A DNA stretch of 64,000 nt from Bugulina stolonifera (Eukaryota; Bryozoa; Gymnolaemata; Cheilostomatida; Bugulidae), in assembly GCA_935421135.1 (NCBI GenBank), contig OW285197.1, forward strand, positions 14,017,223-14,081,222, read 5' to 3'. The position numbers and the translations under genes are program-made. Under the pieces are notes generated by a model. It was given only the letters and a program-made list of their open reading frames with translations, ran no database searches and was not told the origin of the DNA. Below, in pieces: positions 1-14,156 of the stretch (position 1 is its first letter; each line of letters opens with the position of its first letter).

Positions 1-3000
1 TTAAAGGATTAGGGTAAGTATTGTACACATGGCTGTACTCACTGTCACCACACTGTTTACCACACAGTTTAATATACTAATACCGCCATACACTACTATT
101 CTCTCATGATACTCCTAGATGTCTGCGTATACTGTATGGGTTGTATATATACATTTTATGCTGTAACATGGGGTGTACAGGTAGATATTCTCCCATCAGT
201 TGGCCTACAGTTGTGATAGCCTACATGTACTTATACTGTCTGGTAGTAAATTATAAATTGTTAAATGCTGTGTGTCACCTGACATAGTGTACAAGTAGGA
301 AGGGTATAGGCAGGTTGTAGCAAGTGCTACCAGGTGCTCTCTGGTAGACAGGTTACACAACTCTGTGTTGGTTTAATCACAGTGCAATATGACTGTTCAG
401 TTGCAAGGTGGCCCCTCCCTCCCGTTACCACATCTGTCAGGTTTTGTGAGATCTAACAGTTTACAGTCGGTTAGATACATGGGAGATCCAGTACTGTATC
501 TCACAATCAACTGATTCACTCACTTGTATCACATGTCCATGTAGGAACCCCACTAAGTGGACACAACCATGCTGGTCTAGACAGCAATTGGCATAAATTA
601 TGAAAAACTGTCTTATCGTATGGTACGATAGATGCACGGAGGAGTGATAGACGTAGATGTCTAGATTATCTCCTCCTGGTTGGAGAGTATTATGCACATG
701 TAACTGTGTAGGTATATTACTATGACTGTGTAGGTATATTACTATGACTGCTCTCCATTATCTAGTATTCTAACAATCATTGCTCTGAAATTCTAGTGTT
801 TACTGAAAGCTCCTCCTGTAGATAATCTGGGGAGGCACCTGCAGGCTCGTGTCAGACTCGACCTCATAAACAGAGGTTAGTCTTGATCTATTGGGGGATT
901 AGCTAGGGCTTAAGTTAAGTGCTGGAGTGGATACAGTCAGGGGAGGGGTGGATGCAGTTAGGGGAGGGGTGGATGCAGTCAGGGGAGGGATGGGTACTGC
1001 CAAGGTAGAGTAGAGGATATGGAAAGAACCAAGGTAAGGTAAATGCAACGGTGGATGTGAGGGGCACTGTCAGAGGGGTTAGTGCTAGATTTAGCCAGGA
1101 GTGGATCCAGGCAGTGCTGAGTGATGGATGTTTTGTCTGTTTGTAATCTGGATCATCAAATTAATTCTATATGTGTAGTTAACAATATAATATAGACAGC
1201 GTGTAGATAACATTATTATAATATAGACATTCTAGTCGATTACTCTATGCAAGGGTGACAATCCCTGACCTGTTGGTAGGAATTTCAGCTGAAGACCAAC
1301 TGATGTTTGCAGAGAATGATCTCTTACATAATACTTGTGTCAATGACCGTGTACACTTGATATTGATTTGTCAACCAAGAGCTCTAAAATGGTGAGGAAT
1401 CCATACAAACGCATCTTGGAGATGAGAGATGACCATTTGAACTGGATGTACATGACATTCATTGGTGTGAATGACTCCAATGTCTACACTTAGTGTCTCT
1501 GGCAGCTCTGAAGTGGATGCAGAGTCTAGATAGATAAGAACCTGCCAGACGAAATATTCAGAAAGAGGCTGAACCCCCCAACTGCATGTACCCGAGGCAC
1601 TAATCATCTTCCTCTTGCAGATTCTAATAAAATACAAAATCATTTCAGTTTTATGGAATATTGCACTTCACAACTCTCCAGACTTCCTGTGTGATTAGAG
1701 AGTTCACCAGAACAGGAGACCTAGCCAATCATGTAGGTTTATTTACATGCAGTTACTCCATATCATCAGCTGATATCTGTACCACTGCACCTATTACCCT
1801 ACTTTCATCATTGGCAACAAGCAATAGGTACACGGATGGCTCTTTGTGTTGTAATTAAGTTCTGTGCCAAACCAGAGTGTGAACCAGTTAGAGTAGAGTA
1901 GCTACTTGATTCTCCATAGCTCTGTGTCTTCACAGATGTGCATACCAGTGCTGGAGAGAGATTCTGTCATGTATGCTTTGTGAGGGGGTGTGGTAAGGCC
2001 GTAGCTTCAAGCCCATTCATGTGACGTCAATGTTGTACAATTCTGGTGTGGTTGCCACAGAGCAGAGTCAATGATTATACAACAGGTAGTCTGCTTCTTG
2101 GTCGTTAGAGGAAACACTGGGCAAGGCAAAACTTAAACCCTCTTTTAGTCTTTCTTTCTCATCTAACACAAACTATAGAAAGTACACATGAATAATATGT
2201 CCTTACGCTAGCCTGTGCTCTATACTCTCCAGATAAATAGGTGAGGCTGACTAGATTTTCAGCCCAGACTCTACAATAACTCGCGACGTATTCAGTTAAC
2301 CTGCAGGAGTGCAAGGAACCGAAGCTACTAGCATACTATGAGCTATCTAATATAATGTACATACAACAGTATATTGTATATTAGGTATTGGCCTTTCTGC
2401 TCAGGAACAAACATGTATTTGAATACACAAACGGAGAGGCTGTTTGACCAGAGCATATTTCTGTCAACCCTCCAATAAAGTGGTAGACTATCCTAGACAT
2501 ATAAATCACTCCTATACTATGGTATGCAGCCAGCTCCATCTATCCTGTTCAATCACTCGCCACTTCATATTTACGGGTGCTCCACTTGGACACCCCTAGT
2601 TTCATAACACATTTATCACTAAATAAACGTCTTACAGGTCTTACAGGAGAGATAAATCCCAACCTTCAGCTATAAATCACATGGTTTAACACAGACATAC
2701 GTGGCACCATACTACTCCCCATACTCTTCACAAACAGGCAGTTATAGTACTGCTATTTGTTCTCCCCTCTTCATCAGATTTTATCTCCTTTTAGGAATGA
2801 AAAATGGGCAATAATTAATTAAATAAATAATTAGTTTACTAATTTAAATAATTCTGAATCATCACAAACACATTGATGATTAACTGAAGTTTTCTTAGCC
2901 AGCCCTACTTGTATTGCGACATTGCATGGTTTGGTACTTTGCTGGTCATTTCACCAGCCATCAGTGATCCAAATGCTGTGCTCTGACTAAGCCTATAGAG

Positions 3001-3600
3001 ATAAGACATCCGTTATTATTTCTCAATTCATTCACCCCCATCTCCATCCTACCATAGGGCACCTGCATCACTATTCTATATGGCACCTGCGCTACCTTTC
3101 AAGCACCTGTGCTGTCAGGTCTACTGAAGTCATGTTTTAGCCCAGTATCAGTTGAGAGTTATTCTATCTCGAATATTATATTATACATGTTGACTAACCT
3201 ATTTAGTAATGTGTATCTTTGGTTATAATTAGTAGTACACTATGATCAGAGTATATCATTATACTTGTTCTAGTTTACATTCGACTAATGCCCTCGAGTG
3301 TATTCACATTGCTGTCTCAGAGTAGCCCCTCCTGATAGTATGTCAGATCATTTTTGTAAATAAATGAATTAGTGGGCAATTCTTGTAAGAAGCCACTTTT
3401 CTTTATTAAATCAGTTGTTCATTGGATCTCAATAAAGACACATTTCACTCTGCTTGCTCTAGACTATTCTACGAGTTCTCCACGGAGCTCGGGACGTCGT
3501 AACTAGAATAGTTAGAGCCAAGCATAACAAGAGGTTACACTCATGAACAGATTATATATTATCAGTTAGCATTTGCTTTCATAACAATAAGACTAGGTAC
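1..3600. other. No gene recognised; AT-rich non-coding DNA
   Basis: Only short ORFs without recognisable domains occur here. A few direct repeats are visible, such as a 20-bp duplication near 700-745 and a short purine-rich repeat near 925-990. The stretch could be intergenic or part of a long intron; I see no convincing exon chain. Confidence 0.6.
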
Positions 3601-3617
3601 TCTCTCAGCATTAGGAG

Positions 3618-3782
3618 TTAGGTGCAGAAGTGGAGAAATTTGAGATAGCCTTTGTTCTTCGCCAAAAATGAAGCAGGAGAAGTTGTCTTCTCTATACTTT
3701 GCTGGTTGACCGCTCTTACCCCAAACCCCAACCACAAACAAGGAACTAAGGCTATGCAAATTTCTCCACTACTGCACCTAAC
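3618..3782. mobile_element. Short MITE with about 25-bp inverted ends
   Basis: The left end TTAGGTGCAGAAGTGGAG is mirrored by CTCCACTACTGCACCTAA at the right end, and the similarity continues inward into the GATAGCC/GGCTAT words. Diverged or truncated relatives occur near 20203-20265 and 53119-53145, so this is a dispersed family. No coding capacity. The superfamily is not clear because the target duplication is ambiguous. Confidence 0.7.
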
Positions 3783-4237
3783 AGAGCATTGGAACAGTAG
3801 ACAGGTCGGTCCATCGACTCAATTACAGTTCAGTGCATGTAGAGTGCTGAGTCAGGCCCTACCCTTGGTCCCAAATATTTACAATATTATGTTCTACCCT
3901 CAATAGGTATGAATACGGTTAGCAGACGCTATGAACATCGAGGGTCCGCTTCAGCTTCTAGAATGAACAAACTTTCTAATTTCACTTTTATGGAAGGTTT
4001 AAAATACAGGATTATTGATTAAAATATTTTTAATTAAAGTTTTTGTAAGTTTAAGTATTTTAACAATTTAAACAGTAATACCAAAACATTAATCTACTGT
4101 ACATGTACATGTATGTCTATATGATGTGTCCTTGGGTAAGTGTCATAGGAGTAAATGTGCATATCAACATGTATAAAAGTGATGTTTGGTTTTAGTATAG
4201 TATTTCACACTGAATATTGCCAGTGACCATTTATATA

Positions 4238-4409
4238 CAGTGGAACTTGTTCAATTCAATCTCAGATAATTCAAATGTTAGGTTAGTTCAAACTATTAGC
4301 CTTGGTGCCTGCTGAGCACTATATAAATGGCTTCAATTAAGTGAAGTGATCTTACAATTCAAACCAATTATGGCGGTCCCTTGGAGTTTGAATTAAACAA
4401 GTTTCACTG
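4238..4409. mobile_element. Tigger/pogo-like MITE
   Basis: The element begins CAGTGGAACTTGTTCAATTC and ends with the imperfect inverse AAACAAGTTTCACTG. It is flanked by TA on both sides, as expected for Tc1/mariner-pogo transposition. It is about 172 bp and non-coding. A second, right-truncated copy begins at 32133 in the LRR region. Confidence 0.75.
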
Positions 4410-4716
4410 TACTATAGTTTAGCCTCCTGTCGATGACTTCATGAATGACACGGAGATATAGTTAATACTATAGTAGGGCTACTAGTAACTACATTGTACA
4501 TGTAAATGTTGTATTTCCTCACCTTGTGTAATATTATAATTATATTATATTGAATGTTACAAACGTTTAGCTGTCACAGTTTGAATAACTTAGCATAATA
4601 TCATACCACATTAACGGGTTGTTCATAATAACTGGTAATACAGAGAAATCCACTTGCAGATGCAGGCTGGGAAATTCTAAGTGAATAAAATATCAACTAA
4701 AACAACTTGTTGGGTA

Positions 4717-4731
4717 CCCCCCCCCCCCCCC
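4717..4731. repeat. Poly-C run of 15
   Basis: A homopolymer of 15 C residues in otherwise AT-rich DNA. Its length is likely to vary and to be error-prone in sequencing. Confidence 0.9.
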
Positions 4732-5516
4732 TCTTGAAGAATAAAATATACTCACCATGTAGGTACATGGTCTATAATGTCCGTAATTAAGCTGGAGGAG
4801 GAAAGGTTGGTCACATGGATTTGGACATCCCTATGTGCAGCCTACTGGCCAGACATACTCAAACTGTGCCTCAAGTTCCAAGAAATATTTGCATTTTGTT
4901 GTAAGGTGGTTTCTGGGAGAGTATAATGGTATAATATAAAACTACATTGTGGTAACATGTAGTTACATATTGTACGATGTGGTGCTACTAATACACATGG
5001 TGGAACTTCCTGTGGTATTTCTCATAACCAGTAGACTGTTTGCTATTCTGTTTCTGTCCTTAGAGCCATATCTAGCAGGTAGCCCTAGAACCAGTGAGGT
5101 CCTTAGCTATGTGTATGTGTAGGCATACAGTCATGTAGCAGTAGATAAACCCACTTCCCTAATGGTAATGAATCACATGACTTCCACATGAATACATGAT
5201 TTCATATTGTAATCAAGTGTCCCTCCTACTGTAGCATCTGATCTACTTCCAGTAATAGATGAGTATTATATACCTACTGTTAGCCTGTGAGTCCTCCCAC
5301 AGCCTTGTCCAAGCTTCTTCCATAGTATGAGGACCAACTCGACCATGTGATAGTTCGTTTGTTATTACTTGTATATCTGTTAAAGTAAGGGACGTATCCC
5401 AGACAGCCTGAACCCGCCCAGTAAGTTTTATTGTGCCATGGTTAGGCCCATGACAGCAAATCAAAAAACCACTGTTTAGATCGAGGGAATTGTATTCAGA
5501 CACCTTGATACTATTA

Positions 5517-5784
5517 GTGTCTTCGCAACCTACATTTCAGACTCGGGCTAATTTGCGAAAATTTTTTCCGGCACACATCCGTCACAGAGTCGCGAACACA
5601 TTGGCCTGGGCCAAAAGCAAAATCCTCATTTTCGCACAAAGAAGTCAGATGTGCCAATGAGCTGGAGATGGTTTCATCCGGCCAAGCAAAATCTCTGGCC
5701 AATAGCCCTTCTGGCCTAAGTCAGACGGCCATCTTGTGATTCTAATTTGCCATCTGGGTCTGTCCAAGAGGTCGTGAAGACACC
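5517..5784. mobile_element. TA-flanked MITE, copy 1
   Basis: The ends are GTGTCTTCGCAACCT and AGGTCGTGAAGACACC, with TA on each side. The interior matches the element at 44165-44433 in reverse orientation, including words for AAGATGGCCGTC and GGCCAGAAGGGCTATTGGCC. It is 268 bp and non-coding, so the small ORFs inside it are not genes. Confidence 0.8.
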
Positions 5785-6000
5785 TACAGAGTAGCTTGAA
5801 TAATCATATCATTCATCATGTTTACCTGTTACAGTAGGGTAGGTGATAGTGTATGCTGACCCTGTGATATGTCTGTCGGACCTGTACTGTAGATATACAA
5901 GTAGGGCATAGTTTTGTAGTGCAAGACAAGCTTCACTATTGCCATGCATTACAATCATCACAGTGTGCATATCTTGGCCTAATACAACAGTCATATTAAT
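5785..6000. other. Non-coding spacer
   Basis: Short AT-rich stretch between the TA-flanked MITE and the 18-bp tandem array. No feature recognised. Confidence 0.5.
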
Positions 6001-6215
6001 ATGTATCTACTGTATATAATATATCTACTGTATACAATGTATCTACTGTATATAATATATCTACTGTATATAATATATCTACTGTATATAATATATCTAC
6101 TGTATATAATATATCTACTGTATATAATATATCTACTGTATATAATGTATCTACTGTACTATAATATATCTACTGCATATTATGTATCTACTGTATATAA
6201 TGTACATAAATATGG
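6001..6215. repeat. 18-bp minisatellite (CTACTGTATATAATATAT)
   Basis: About 12 tandem copies of an 18-bp AT-rich unit, degenerating toward the right. The unit is a multiple of three, which explains the open reading frame through it; this is not a protein gene. Confidence 0.9.
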
Positions 6216-6289
6216 GATCATTTATAGATTATATACGTTCCATTCTACTTGATGCTATTGATACCAACACAGCCACATGAATCTACTAT

Positions 6290-6548
6290 GTAAGTGTACT
6301 GTACTACATACACATAGCTGGCTCTATACTGTACTATATACACATAGATAGCTGTATACTGTACTATAATTATACACATACATGTAGCTAGCTGTATACT
6401 GTACTACACATAGCTAGCTGTATACTGTACTACTGTATATAAACATACATGTAGCTAGCTGTATAATGTACTACATACACATACATATTATAGCTAGCTG
6501 TATACTGTACTACACACATATAGCTAGCTGTATACTGTACTACACATA
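6290..6548. repeat. Imperfect repeats of TAGCTAGCTGTATACTGTAC
   Basis: Seven or so irregular copies of a block combining TAGCTAGCTGTATACTGTAC with TACACATA spacers of variable length. Non-coding. Confidence 0.8.
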
Positions 6549-9500
6549 GCCAATCTCTAGTTATCCCTTTGGTACCAGATGAATGATTATCACATGTTGA
6601 CGTCGAGTGATTAATAGGTATATATTACTTTATTATTCAGTAGAACCTTAAAACTGGCAGATAAATTGTTTGTTAACTGGCCAACAGGTGGAGAGAGAAC
6701 GTGAAGCTAACCCAAGGGGGCTCTACACTGTATTGGTGTCATCACGTCCCCCTTGTTAGATTAAACTCGCTGCCGGTTTATTATTTGTCATTTGTTATTT
6801 GCCCAAAATTATATAAACATTATGTTTTACATAAATCATCATTTTTAACACGCCAAACTTGTTTCCTTCTAAATCCGTCACTGATAGTTGACTATGTAAA
6901 ACAGTTTTTCTACATCACCCTGTTTGTTGCTTCATACATGACTGGGCTGGTGATTACAACCCACAAACTAATCCTCTACCACTTATAACAGGGAGTAAAG
7001 CTTGCCACGTATGCAACCAGCCATCCTAGCAACGTAGAGAGAGCGGTGTTAAGGTAAGGCAGGGTCCACACTCGCTATCCCACACTACACCAGCTGTGAC
7101 GTTGGTATGGTTAACCACAGCATTAATCCTTACAGCTTAAACCTGAGCAATACAGACCGTCTGTTCATTCAGAGCCGGTAGGTTGGTGGAGCAGGTTGGT
7201 GCTGGTGGAATTCTTCAGAACTGCTTCATGGCCGGTTGAGACCCAGAAGGAAGGTTAGTACAAGAGAGACAGAGGGGGCTGAGAGAGAGAGTCCAGATTT
7301 GTATATGCAGCTACCCATGTATATTACACAGATTATAGTAAATCAATACTGTTTAGATTTTGCAGACGTATTTTGTCTACAGTTACTTTGGAAAAGCTGT
7401 CATTTTGGACTGCTCTAGTTTTTCACACCATCCTACATGCATATCTGGTTATCTCTCTGGCTAACTCTGCAAACCTAGCAGGTTTGATTACTGTATCGTC
7501 CATCATCGACAACATAGATATCGTAGGAAGCTTAGACATCCAAACAGTGATTGTCCAAACGCAATTCTTGGTTATCATGTGACTCACAAGAACTGTGTAT
7601 GGACATCAGTAATTGGAGTGTCGGCACCGACGTAGCACACCTGGATGTTCAGATGCCGTAGCACACCACTTTCAACGTCTACAGCAGCACAAATCTATTC
7701 TGGATATATAATAGACACCTCGTCCTATCTGATGTCATTTGATGTGTAGTTGGAGACAGGTTAACAGCCTCATTTAGATATTAGGCAAGTGTTTTTCTTA
7801 CTGTAGCCTTAAGCAGGTCTACTGTATTTGGAGATCCACTCTAGCAATATGTTGGTGCCATGATATGTTATACATGCCTAGGACTAGTCGACTGGCTTAT
7901 CTAGTGCCCCCTGTGAGAGTAGGTGAATATACATCTATACACTCACACATGCTCAGTGTAAGACATCTACAATCTATACATGCATTCACTATAAAGTATC
8001 TCGTATATTAATATACATGTAATAGTTTACTGTTTTGAAGGCTAAACCATCAGGCACACATGTCGCCATGGACAATGAATTAACATACTATTATATTAAA
8101 TGGATGTAACTGTGTGATATCATCCTCTACTTGGCAGACAGTTAATACAGAGATTTTGTTTAGTAACGTTAGTACTTCTTCGTGACGCATTAATTCCATT
8201 TTTTAATCCATAAATAACTCATTTCATCCATCCTTGACTATCGACCAATCAGAGAGAGGGTGGCACTATGCACATGTGAATAACATATTCATGACCTTTT
8301 CACCAGATGTATATCGACATTTCATACTAACTGAAGGTCAAACTCTGCTAGCAATTTCATTGGTGGAGCTGTCATAATCACTGACCACTCATAGCCTCAC
8401 CAGATAACTGACCACTCATATTATTTATAAGAATAGTGTCCATCACCGCAGAAACTGATATTAGAAAATTGCCAAATTTCTGGTATATATTATTTAATTT
8501 TTAGAGGTGCGTGTGTGGATTTTATCTACCCAAAGGTTTTGTGTAGAATATAGAATATTGCATGAGTGTTTGGATCATTCTATTATGTATTGTTTATTGA
8601 ATAATAATATAGAATGTTAACACTTTGTGATCAGTGTACTTACATGCAGATGTCTGTGTCTTGTATAAGTGTACTTGCTCATACAGAGTGGACTGCTGCT
8701 GGTAGTAGTGTAGTTATGTATAGCTACAAGATTGTACAGTGTAAGCAGGAGCTATCGAGGTCTCAGGTGTAATTATACAGTCTACAGTCTTGTAGCATCA
8801 TGAGTCTATAGTTGAGGCTGGTGCTTGGAGCGAATGTCAATATTATTCATCTTAGAAAACCTTTTATTGGATTTATCTACCCTTATAAATGGTTCCACAC
8901 TAAAGAGTTGAATTACATGATAATTTGTTACTGTATCGTACAAGGTGCTTAAACCAGACTTGCATCTACATGTATTTAATATACACTGTATATAGTAGTT
9001 ATTAGTAGAACAATGCTATCATACTCCTTCTTATTCAGTAAGATCATCAGGCTATCCCACGATTCTACCTCAACCTCTTCACAGTCTTTACTGTCTAACA
9101 ATGAGTTGGGTCAACTGTAGAGGTCAAATGAAGGCCAGAAGGAGCTTAAAATCATGGAATAGGATAAATACACCACCATATAATAGGCATATTTTAAATT
9201 ATGATTCAAGTTGTTTCAACCTGTTATGTGACACTTGCAGGGATTTTGAAACAAATTGAACGTTTTACAAATACAAGTCAATTGCCTCGATACTAATTCA
9301 GTTTAAATAAATTGTCTTGTTTTAAGTTGGTTTGAAAGTGCTGATACTTATAAAAGAGCAGTAAGACACGCCTTCCCTGTCCATAAGTCATGCACTCCAT
9401 CTGATGCAGTAGCCAGCACTAGTACTGTACATACAGTAGAACCCTGAGCCTGCTGCAGGTGGTTATTATGGCATGTCATTGCAGGTGCTACCATACATGT

Positions 9501-10250
9501 CAATGCTAAAATGCCATATATGATCTTGCAGTTGAAGCATGAGCAGACATTTTCTGCAGATACTTTGAGAATTATCTTCACCAAATGGTTTACCAAATAA
9601 ATTCTGTAGAACTATGAATTGGAGGCAGTATTGTAACCAAGTAAAGGAATGATCAAACTGTGTTTCTGATTTCTTATAGGGAAGATATACAGTCTAGCTG
9701 TACATTCCTCAGAAGGGAAGTGAACATGATGAAAGGGAAGTAATCATTGGTACACCCAAAGAGTAGTAACCAATAAAAATGTGTCTCTCACTGCTACATC
9801 ATCAGTTGAAAATAGTTGGTTGAAAATCAGATTGAATTTAATAAAGTTCTACAAATACAGAATTTGTCTTTTCAAAACTATCTTTTTCCTGAAATTTACT
9901 AATATGGAGTTACATTCTCTTTGATTTGAACTGTGTTCAATATTTCCACAACTCTGCAGAAGGCAAGACAATTCCCAAGTGCATGTTTCTACTTGTATAA
10001 AAACAGTTTAGCAGTTTAGAAGGAGGAAGCAACTCTTAAATGCCAAGATTTTGCTGCTTTGTACAGCCTTAGCCAACAAAGCACGCCTAGCTGGCTGGCT
10101 TTGTTGTCCATCAGCCTGGCTCCATGGACCAGGTTTAGTTGCCTTGTTTCAACCAATGACAATTACAATCTGTACAAAAGGACTAGTCGTATCATAGCAG
10201 ATAGAAAAGGCATAAACCCATACAAAGTACAGTAACTAGCTCTGGGAATA
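6549..10250. other. No gene recognised
   Basis: The small ORFs here (for example 6701-6988 and 9348-9596) show no domain, no plausible splice partners and no codon signature. The possible donor GTAAGG near 7052 could mark an untranslated exon, but I cannot support it. Confidence 0.5.
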
Positions 10251-10253
10251 GAT

Positions 10254-10256
<3 letters not shown>

Positions 10257-10312
<56 letters not shown>

Positions 10313-10318
10313 CACACA
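10257..10318. repeat. (GACA)n microsatellite with a CA tail
   Basis: An uninterrupted tetranucleotide run of about 14 units followed by a short CA run. It produces an artefactual VCLS-type ORF on the minus strand. Confidence 0.95.
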
Positions 10319-10614
10319 CCATAATATGATAAGTTGTGAGATTCAACAGTCATTAATACACCCATTATAGGGAAAGTAAGCCAAGCCTGGCTTATATACA
10401 TCAGTTTTAGTTTGATTGGTGAACCTCGATATTCAGTATATTGTTTGCAAACTTTCCGTCAGCTTTCACTTTGTTGTATTCATTCTTTATGCAGCTTAAT
10501 TCAAACTTATTATGATTGGATGTTTCATGGAGGTGGTGGGCTGGAGTCCCACCTGGTCGATTCTTTTGTCACTTTAGTTTTTGGTCTAAACTAACCAATA
10601 CTGGTTAAATAATA

Positions 10615-11095
10615 AGTTTGAATGCCAACTTGCAGACGTGACTTGACTTGGACATCAATGTGACTTGACTTGGACATCAATGTGACTTGACTTGCAGACG
10701 TGACTTGACTTGGAAACATGAATGACTTGTAACCCCAAACCCCAAACCCCGTGCCCGCACCCCATCCCCCGCACACCCCTCCCACCCAACTTTCTGCCTC
10801 CCCACTCGATATTTCTAACCTACGCCCCTGCATGTACATGCACAACTACACATTGGAATGGCCTCACATGGCTTAGAATGTCTACTAAAGAGAGAAGGTG
10901 ATGTTTTGGTAAATGTAAAGTCTTCTGAAGCTGTTTCCCTCTTGACTTGCCTTTCTACTTGACTTGATTTGACTTGAGGTTTTCATTGCGTGCAAACTTT
11001 ACTAGACTTGACGCATGACTGACTTGACTTTGACTTGACCTGCCTCGAAAACTTTAGAAATGACTTGACTTGTTCTGAATTGAAATTGGACTTGG
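10615..11095. repeat. Degenerate TGACTTGACTTGG repeats
   Basis: Two stretches (about 10625-10720 and 10940-11095) carry repeated GACTTGACTTG-type words with 33-bp blocks of GACTTGGACATCAATGT. Between them lies a C-rich segment, 10730-10820. It could be a decayed repetitive element; no coding content. Confidence 0.55.
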
Positions 11096-11099
11096 GCCC

Positions 11100-12108
11100 A
11101 GCCAATAAATTACATGCATTGAATTATGCTCGGACTAGTAGCTACAAATTTGGCAAAAATCTGGAGAAAGGGCCATGGGTTCTGGGAGTCCAATTAATAT
11201 TACTCCTTTACAACAATGAGCCGTGGGAAAAATGCTAATGCAAATAAACTTGGTTTCATTTTTTCTCCTAGAGCAAAAGTGTAACTGAGACAAATAGTTT
11301 CACAAAACTTGTCACCCACTGATCTAACAGAAATGGAAAAACCCAGAAATATAGTGGGAATTCCTGCATCTACACCGGAAACTGAGTTGCATAGCACGTG
11401 AGCAAGGTTTTTTGTGATGTTATGGCCGCCTAATAGTTATTACTATATGATAGAAATAAAGAAATGTAAAACAATGTGTGGCGCTGAGTCTGGAGCCTGT
11501 GGCGACTCTAGTATTCTTTTTTGGTTAGCCCGATATCCCCGCCCTCTAGTATTCGTCTTATGTAAACACGAATCCTGTCATAACACCGTCACCCGCTTTA
11601 GGGCTGAAGGTCGCTGCATGGGCGGATTCTTCCTGGTCGACATATTTTTTTTGGAAAGCAGCAAGATCAGCTTTGAAAGCAGTTTTTCTAACAGGTTGTA
11701 GATATGGTTTCAGCCTTCAGCGTACCTTTTCGATAAACGAGGACTGATGATCTAGGTAAATTTAACTAAAATTTTATTTTTACTACAGTCTAACAAACGT
11801 GAAAATCTTGAAATTTAATGCTAGAATAACTTATGAGAACGTTCATCAAAACCTTTTTCATTTCTCTTTCAATTTTTATTTATTTAATTTTTATTGTTTT
11901 TTATAATTATTTATTATGATTATTATAAAAAGTTACTTCAAATAATTAAAACAAACATTTAAGGCGGGGAAGAATATTTATTGAAATCTTTATACAATTT
12001 AGAATTTATATTTTTGAAATAAATACACAATCACAATGTCAATGTGGGAAATGCTGTTGTGACAAGGATTGAAAATAGTCTGACAATAGTTTCATAATAG
12101 TGTTTTAC
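11100..12108. other. No gene recognised
   Basis: Contains only ORFs under 100 codons. The 11780-12010 part is very AT-rich. Nothing else recognised. Confidence 0.5.
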
Positions 12109-12569
12109 CAGGGCTCTCAAGTTGCTCAGTCAAAAAATCCGAGCCGATACACAATGTACTGCAGTGTGAGCAGTGTAGCAGTATTACTTTATTAGTAGGC
12201 CTAATTGGTCAGACATATAAATAAAGCTGTTGGTCACCTACATGTACATATCTATTGCTCTATGGAGTTAGCCTAAGTAATTTCTCACAGCCTAATAACC
12301 CCAGTACATACATGTAATTTAGTCCTTGCCCTTAGAAAGTAATAAAATCAGTAGCTTTTTCCTAAGAATTCCTAAATAACTCACAAGCTATGAGATAAGC
12401 TGAAGATCAATTTGGAGATTGTAAAGCATTTCAATTGAAAATATAGCTAATGTGAGAAAATCTCCCAGAATCCAAGCAAATCATTAAATATGGAAAACCT
12501 CCCGAGCTCTCCGAGCAAGCCCTGGAAATACGAACTGCTCGGGGAAAATCCGAGAACTTGAGAGCCCTG
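12109..12569. mobile_element. hAT-type non-autonomous element
   Basis: The ends CAGGGCTCTCAAGTT and AACTTGAGAGCCCTG are perfect inverted repeats of 15 bp. GTTTTAC lies immediately outside each end, consistent with a hAT target duplication, seven bases of which still match. The interior is about 430 bp of non-coding DNA. Confidence 0.8.
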
Positions 12570-12727
12570 GTTTTACTATTTAGAGAACAGAATGCGCATT
12601 CTTTGCCTACTATTATTTAATGCATGAGTGGCAAAGGTGATAATTGTTTTGCCACTGTTGCTAAAATTGGATTGACCTTCAATGCCAAGTCTATCTTCAA
12701 TCAGTCAGCAAAGTCCACATCCCAAAC

Positions 12728-12818
12728 TACCATAAGAGGGGAGGACCACTACCATAAAGGAGAGGACCACTACCATAGAGGGGAGGACCACTATCATAGA
12801 GGGGAGGACCACTACCTA
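12728..12818. repeat. 21-bp repeat, four copies
   Basis: Four tandem copies of a 21-bp unit built on GAGGACCACTACCATAGA. In-frame by length, so it falsely extends an ORF. Confidence 0.85.
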
Positions 12819-12829
12819 AGATAGGAGTC

Positions 12830-13620
12830 ACATCCTGTGATTGCTAATTTACCAACAGGAATTTTCATCTGGCAACTCTAGGTATAGGCTAAGCCCTACA
12901 ATTTGTTATTATTGCGATTCTGTTATAGTGAGATTATCATTATGATTAGAAAATATTAGGTTTTACATCGCTGTTGAAATAAAATAAATGACATATTAGC
13001 GTCTGTTAAAAAAATATCGGATAGTTACTAATACAAGTAAAAGGTTAATACAGAGATTCATCTCCAGATCAGTTGAGTGAGGCCAGTAGATGGCTGACTG
13101 TCTACCTCACCTCTGGTACGCTTGGGCTTCTTGGGAACTTGCATTCAGCAGGAACATGATTAGGGTGAAGAATATACAAACTGGTATATGTTTGTGAGCT
13201 TAGGGTTGAAGTGGATATAGAAGGATCTGGCAGCAAACAGCGAGTTGCCCCACAACTACTCCAAACTACTCCGAACTCATGGAGGAAAGGAGAATTCTCT
13301 CTATGGAAGAGCATCGCACTGTATCAGTGTATCTGGATACTCTTTCAGGCTCCCGGGGTCTTTCCAAGCAAACAGTTGATAGTATATCAACAGTTTATCA
13401 ACAGTATATTATCAGTTTATTACCAGTTTTGGTCGGGGTTTTGAACATACACAACAGTCTACATTGCTAAACAAAAGTTACTATGAGGCGCACTCTCCCC
13501 TGGATGGTCTAGTGCAACAAGGTCTACAAAGGTAGTTGAAGTAAATACTTAGAGATAAGGTGATACACACTTATAGTTTAATTGAGGTAATCCAATATGA
13601 AACTACATTTTTATTGGCAT
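12830..13620. other. No gene recognised
   Basis: Overlapping ORFs near 13100-13470 are open on both strands but carry no recognisable domain, and I could not link them by splice phase. Confidence 0.4.
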
Positions 13621-14030
13621 CAAGTAGAAAAATCATTTTTGGTGGCCCACTTGAGTTTTGTGTAAAACTCAGTATTTTTAGTATTTTTTATTTTGTGCAG
13701 CAAACAAGATGAATTTGCAACAGAAACCCATTAATTGTGTCTCAAGCATCATAGAGCTCTGCATCATGCAACCTAAATAGAAATTGAAAGTGTGAAAAAA
13801 GAATTTGAAACACGCTTTGGCCAGTTCAGAAACTTACATTAAGCTAATTGACCTAATTAAGTGTCCAATTCAGGCTTAACTACATGGGGTGCGAAAGGGT
13901 TACGTTGAACATGTGTGCAAAGAATGCAGTGGAATTATGTAATTTCAAAGCAGCAGAATTCGAAACAGTCACCATCGAAGAGTTTTTTGACAAAGGCTAC
14001 TACTGCGGATGAGTACCCTCAGCTGACAAG

Positions 14031-14156
14031 TATGAAAAGATCTACTCACAGGTGGTTGCAGTAACCTACCATTGCAAATCTGCTTTCTCAAACCAAAACT
14101 TCATAAGAAGTAAATTCAGATCAAGTCTCAATTATCAATCCACAGCACTTGCATAA
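14031..14156 (+). pseudogene. hAT transposase C-terminal fragment
   Basis: The frame starting TAT at 14031 and ending with TAA reads through AFSNQNFIRSKFRSSL. This resembles the dimerisation tail of hAT transposases of the ZBED/EPM2AIP1-like type, where F-S-x-x-N-x-I-K-x-K-x-R-S-x-L is characteristic. A further short coding-like stretch at about 13910-14010 (ending in EFFDKGYYCG and a stop) is in a separate broken frame. No intact gene remains. Confidence 0.5.

Noticed and set aside
1..13600. Various ORFs of 60-95 codons
   Set aside because: No domains, no linkable splice phases, and several fall in MITEs or tandem repeats.
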